The notes under the pieces were generated by a model, which saw only the letters and a program-made list of their open reading frames with translations, was not told the origin of the DNA and did not search any database. DNA of 64,000 bases from positions 1 to 64,000 of the forward strand of contig DATJBZ010000024.1 of NCBI GenBank assembly GCA_035515075.1, in the 5' to 3' direction. Of the stretch, positions 62,505-64,000 are shown piece by piece (position 1 is the stretch's first letter; the number at the start of each line of letters is the position of its first letter). The DNA is from Moheibacter sp035515075 (lineage in GTDB: Bacteria > Bacteroidota > Bacteroidia > Flavobacteriales > Weeksellaceae). A program made the position numbers and the translations under genes.

Positions 62505-62951
62505 ATGGAGAATTTAAAATTAAGAATTGACAGCATCATCCATTCAACTGAAATGTTGGAGGAGAAATTGCATAAAATTTGTCAATTGTTGCAACAAGAA
62601 GTCGATCATTATGATTGGGTCGGATTTTACTTTAGAAATGGTGAAAAAGAAGAACTGAAGTTGGGACCTTATGCAGGTGCAGCAACGGACCACACCATCA
62701 TTCCGTTTGGCAGAGGGATTTGTGGACAAGTGGCGGTTTCGAATGAAATTTTTGTGGTGCCCGATGTTCATTTGGAAGACAATTACCTTTCTTGCAGTAC
62801 CGAAACGAAAGCCGAAATCGTTGTGCCTATTTTTGTAAATGGCGCAAACATCGGTCAAATCGATATCGACAGCCATCAACTCAACCCTTTCTCTGAAAAG
62901 GATGAAAAGCTTTTGGTTTATATTTGTGAAAAAGTTGCGACTATCTATTGA
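62505..62951 (+). CDS. GAF-domain protein, free methionine-(R)-sulfoxide reductase-like
   Basis: The 148-residue single GAF domain resembles E. coli fRMsr (MsrC), which reduces free methionine-R-sulfoxide. The P-F-G-R-G-I-C-G motif (Cys73) and S-C-S-T-E-T-K-A-E-I-V-V-P (Cys97) match two of the three redox cysteines. The third position (E. coli Cys84) is His63 here, so the disulfide path may differ. rsmG starts 17 bases after its stop. Confidence 0.85.
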   Translation: MENLKLRIDSIIHSTEMLEEKLHKICQLLQQEVDHYDWVGFYFRNGEKEELKLGPYAGAATDHTIIPFGRGICGQVAVSNEIFVVPDVHLEDNYLSCSTETKAEIVVPIFVNGANIGQIDIDSHQLNPFSEKDEKLLVYICEKVATIY

Positions 62952-62968
62952 TTCAAAATACACATTCA

Positions 62969-63586
62969 ATGAATGAACTAGTGCGTTATTTTCCGGACTT
63001 GACGGAAAAACAATTGGAACAATTTGCTCAGTTGAAAGAGTTGTATGAAACGTGGAATGAGAAAATCAATGTGATTTCCAGAAAAGACATCGACGAATTG
63101 TATGTCAAACACGTTTTGCATTCTTTGGGCATTGCCAAAGTCATGGCTTTCAAAGAAGGATCGACGGTGTTGGATGTAGGCACAGGCGGTGGATTTCCAG
63201 GCATTCCTTTGGCCATTTTATTTCCAGAAGTACAATTCCATTTGGTGGATTCGATACAGAAGAAAATTTTGGTGGTGAATGAAGTCGCACAAGCGCTGGG
63301 TTTGACCAATGTCAAAGCGGAAGTCAATCGGGTGGAGCAGTTGAAAAGTCAATACGATTTTATCGTCAGCCGTGCAGTGACCCAAATGCCAAAATTTGTC
63401 AGTTGGATCCAAAATAAAATCAAAAAGAAACATATCAACCCTTTGCCCAACGGGATCTTGTATTTGAAAGGCGGCGATTTGACAGAAGAATTGAAAGAAT
63501 TTCCCGCAGCGATTCAATATGAATTGGTGGATTTTTTTGAAGAAGATTTTTTTGAAACCAAAAAAGTGGTTTATCTCGGTTTATAA
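62969..63586 (+). CDS. rsmG: 16S rRNA (guanine-N7) methyltransferase RsmG
   Basis: The 205-residue enzyme (ATG at 62969) methylates N7 of G527 in 16S rRNA using SAM. The SAM motif V-L-D-V-G-T-G-G-G-F-P-G-I-P-L-A is near residue 68, with W-N-E-K-I-N-V-I-S-R upstream and V-S-R-A-V later. Loss is linked to low-level streptomycin resistance in other bacteria. It follows the GAF gene. Confidence 0.96.
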   Translation: MNELVRYFPDLTEKQLEQFAQLKELYETWNEKINVISRKDIDELYVKHVLHSLGIAKVMAFKEGSTVLDVGTGGGFPGIPLAILFPEVQFHLVDSIQKKILVVNEVAQALGLTNVKAEVNRVEQLKSQYDFIVSRAVTQMPKFVSWIQNKIKKKHINPLPNGILYLKGGDLTEELKEFPAAIQYELVDFFEEDFFETKKVVYLGL

Positions 63587-63653
63587 ACACTCATTTTGTT
63601 GAAAACTATGCCATGCAAATGGAGCATATAGTCCAAAATTGGTTAAAATTCCT

Positions 63654-63661
63654 TATCTTTG
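63654..63661 (+). promoter_or_regulatory. gyrB promoter core
   Basis: TATCTTTG, 26 bases before the gyrB ATG. Only a TTG 12 bases upstream is seen. Confidence 0.5.
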
Positions 63662-63686
63662 TTAGATTGAATTAGTAAGAAAGACT

Positions 63687-64000
63687 ATGAGTAAAAACAC
63701 ATACACGGCTGACAGTATTCAGGCGTTAGAAGGAATTGAGCACGTAAGAATGCGTCCATCGATGTACATTGGTGACGTTGGGGTAAGAGGTTTGCACCAT
63801 TTGGTGTATGAAGTCGTCGATAACTCTATTGACGAAGCCATGGCAGGGCATTGTGACGAGATTTCTGTGATCATTCATCCAGACAATTCAGTAACAGTTA
63901 AGGACAACGGTCGAGGGATTCCAGTAGACATTCACAAAAAAGAAGGCAAATCTGCTTTGGAAGTGGTGATGACCAAAATTGGGGCTGGAGGTAAATTTGA
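63687..64000 (+). CDS. gyrB: DNA gyrase subunit B, 5' part
   Basis: The first 104 codons lie in the window and the gene runs past its end. The N-terminal ATPase domain is clear: H-V-R-M-R-P-S-M-Y-I-G-D, Y-E-V-V-D-N-S-I-D-E-A (with the catalytic Glu) and D-N-G-R-G-I-P. Gyrase introduces negative supercoils using ATP. ParE could share these motifs, but the A-L-E-G-I-E-H-V-R start suits GyrB. Confidence 0.9.
   Translation, partial: MSKNTYTADSIQALEGIEHVRMRPSMYIGDVGVRGLHHLVYEVVDNSIDEAMAGHCDEISVIIHPDNSVTVKDNGRGIPVDIHKKEGKSALEVVMTKIGAGGKF

Noticed and set aside
1..64000. CRISPR arrays, tRNA and rRNA genes
   Set aside because: No regularly spaced repeats and no cloverleaf or rRNA-like segment noticed in intergenic regions; a covariance-model scan could still find something small.

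Overview
The window reads as chromosomal DNA of a Bacteroidota bacterium of the Flavobacteriales, possibly a Weeksellaceae/Chryseobacterium relative. Supporting signs are the gliding lipoprotein GldH, type IX secretion sorting domains, a SusC/SusD pair, two GLPGLI proteins, exosortase XrtF, AT-rich DNA and many flavobacterial promoter cores (TAnnTTTG, sometimes with TTG 16-23 bases upstream). I saw no rRNA, tRNA or CRISPR array. The genus is inferred from content only.

Layout: 1-0.6 kb holds the end of an IS3-type transposase next to a GldM-like fragment. 0.6-6 kb holds a large outer-membrane barrel protein with SprA-like segments and a two-gene secreted-protein operon. 6-16 kb is mainly housekeeping: glyA, an MBL hydrolase, the ricT-gldH-PBP1A operon, pdxJ, an MscS channel and ogt. 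15.8-20.5 kb is rimP-nusA-infB, with a terminator-like hairpin in the rimP leader. 20.7-27.3 kb carries an isolated SusC/SusD pair and a porin. 27-31 kb has dusB with a thioesterase, a DUF2911 protein and hflX.

31.9-34.3 kb is rplK-rplA-rplJ-rplL with its own promoter and terminator, cut off from secE-nusG and rpoBC, which normally flank it. 35-37.5 kb is a compact type II restriction-modification system: a C5 cytosine methyltransferase overlapping an HpaII-type endonuclease (CCGG predicted). 37.5-43 kb has a phosphoesterase, glnS, a DUF1275 protein and the split atpD-atpC unit. 43-44.6 kb pairs a second GLPGLI protein with a lipoprotein ending in a cysteine-rich tail. 44.9-50.9 kb has ribF, a T9SS subtilisin, an aminotransferase, a ferredoxin-NADP reductase-like enzyme and a PfkB kinase.

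50.9-59.6 kb is the most distinctive accessory region. A TPR/transmembrane/HTH regulator is followed by a small secreted protein, three tandem paralogous secreted proteins, a 950-residue protein with RCC1-like repeats, another small secreted protein and a small HTH protein. I read it as a regulated locus for variable surface proteins of unknown role. The last part holds DUF445, XrtF and its partner protein, a GAF-domain methionine sulfoxide reductase-like protein, rsmG and the start of gyrB, which is cut by the window edge.
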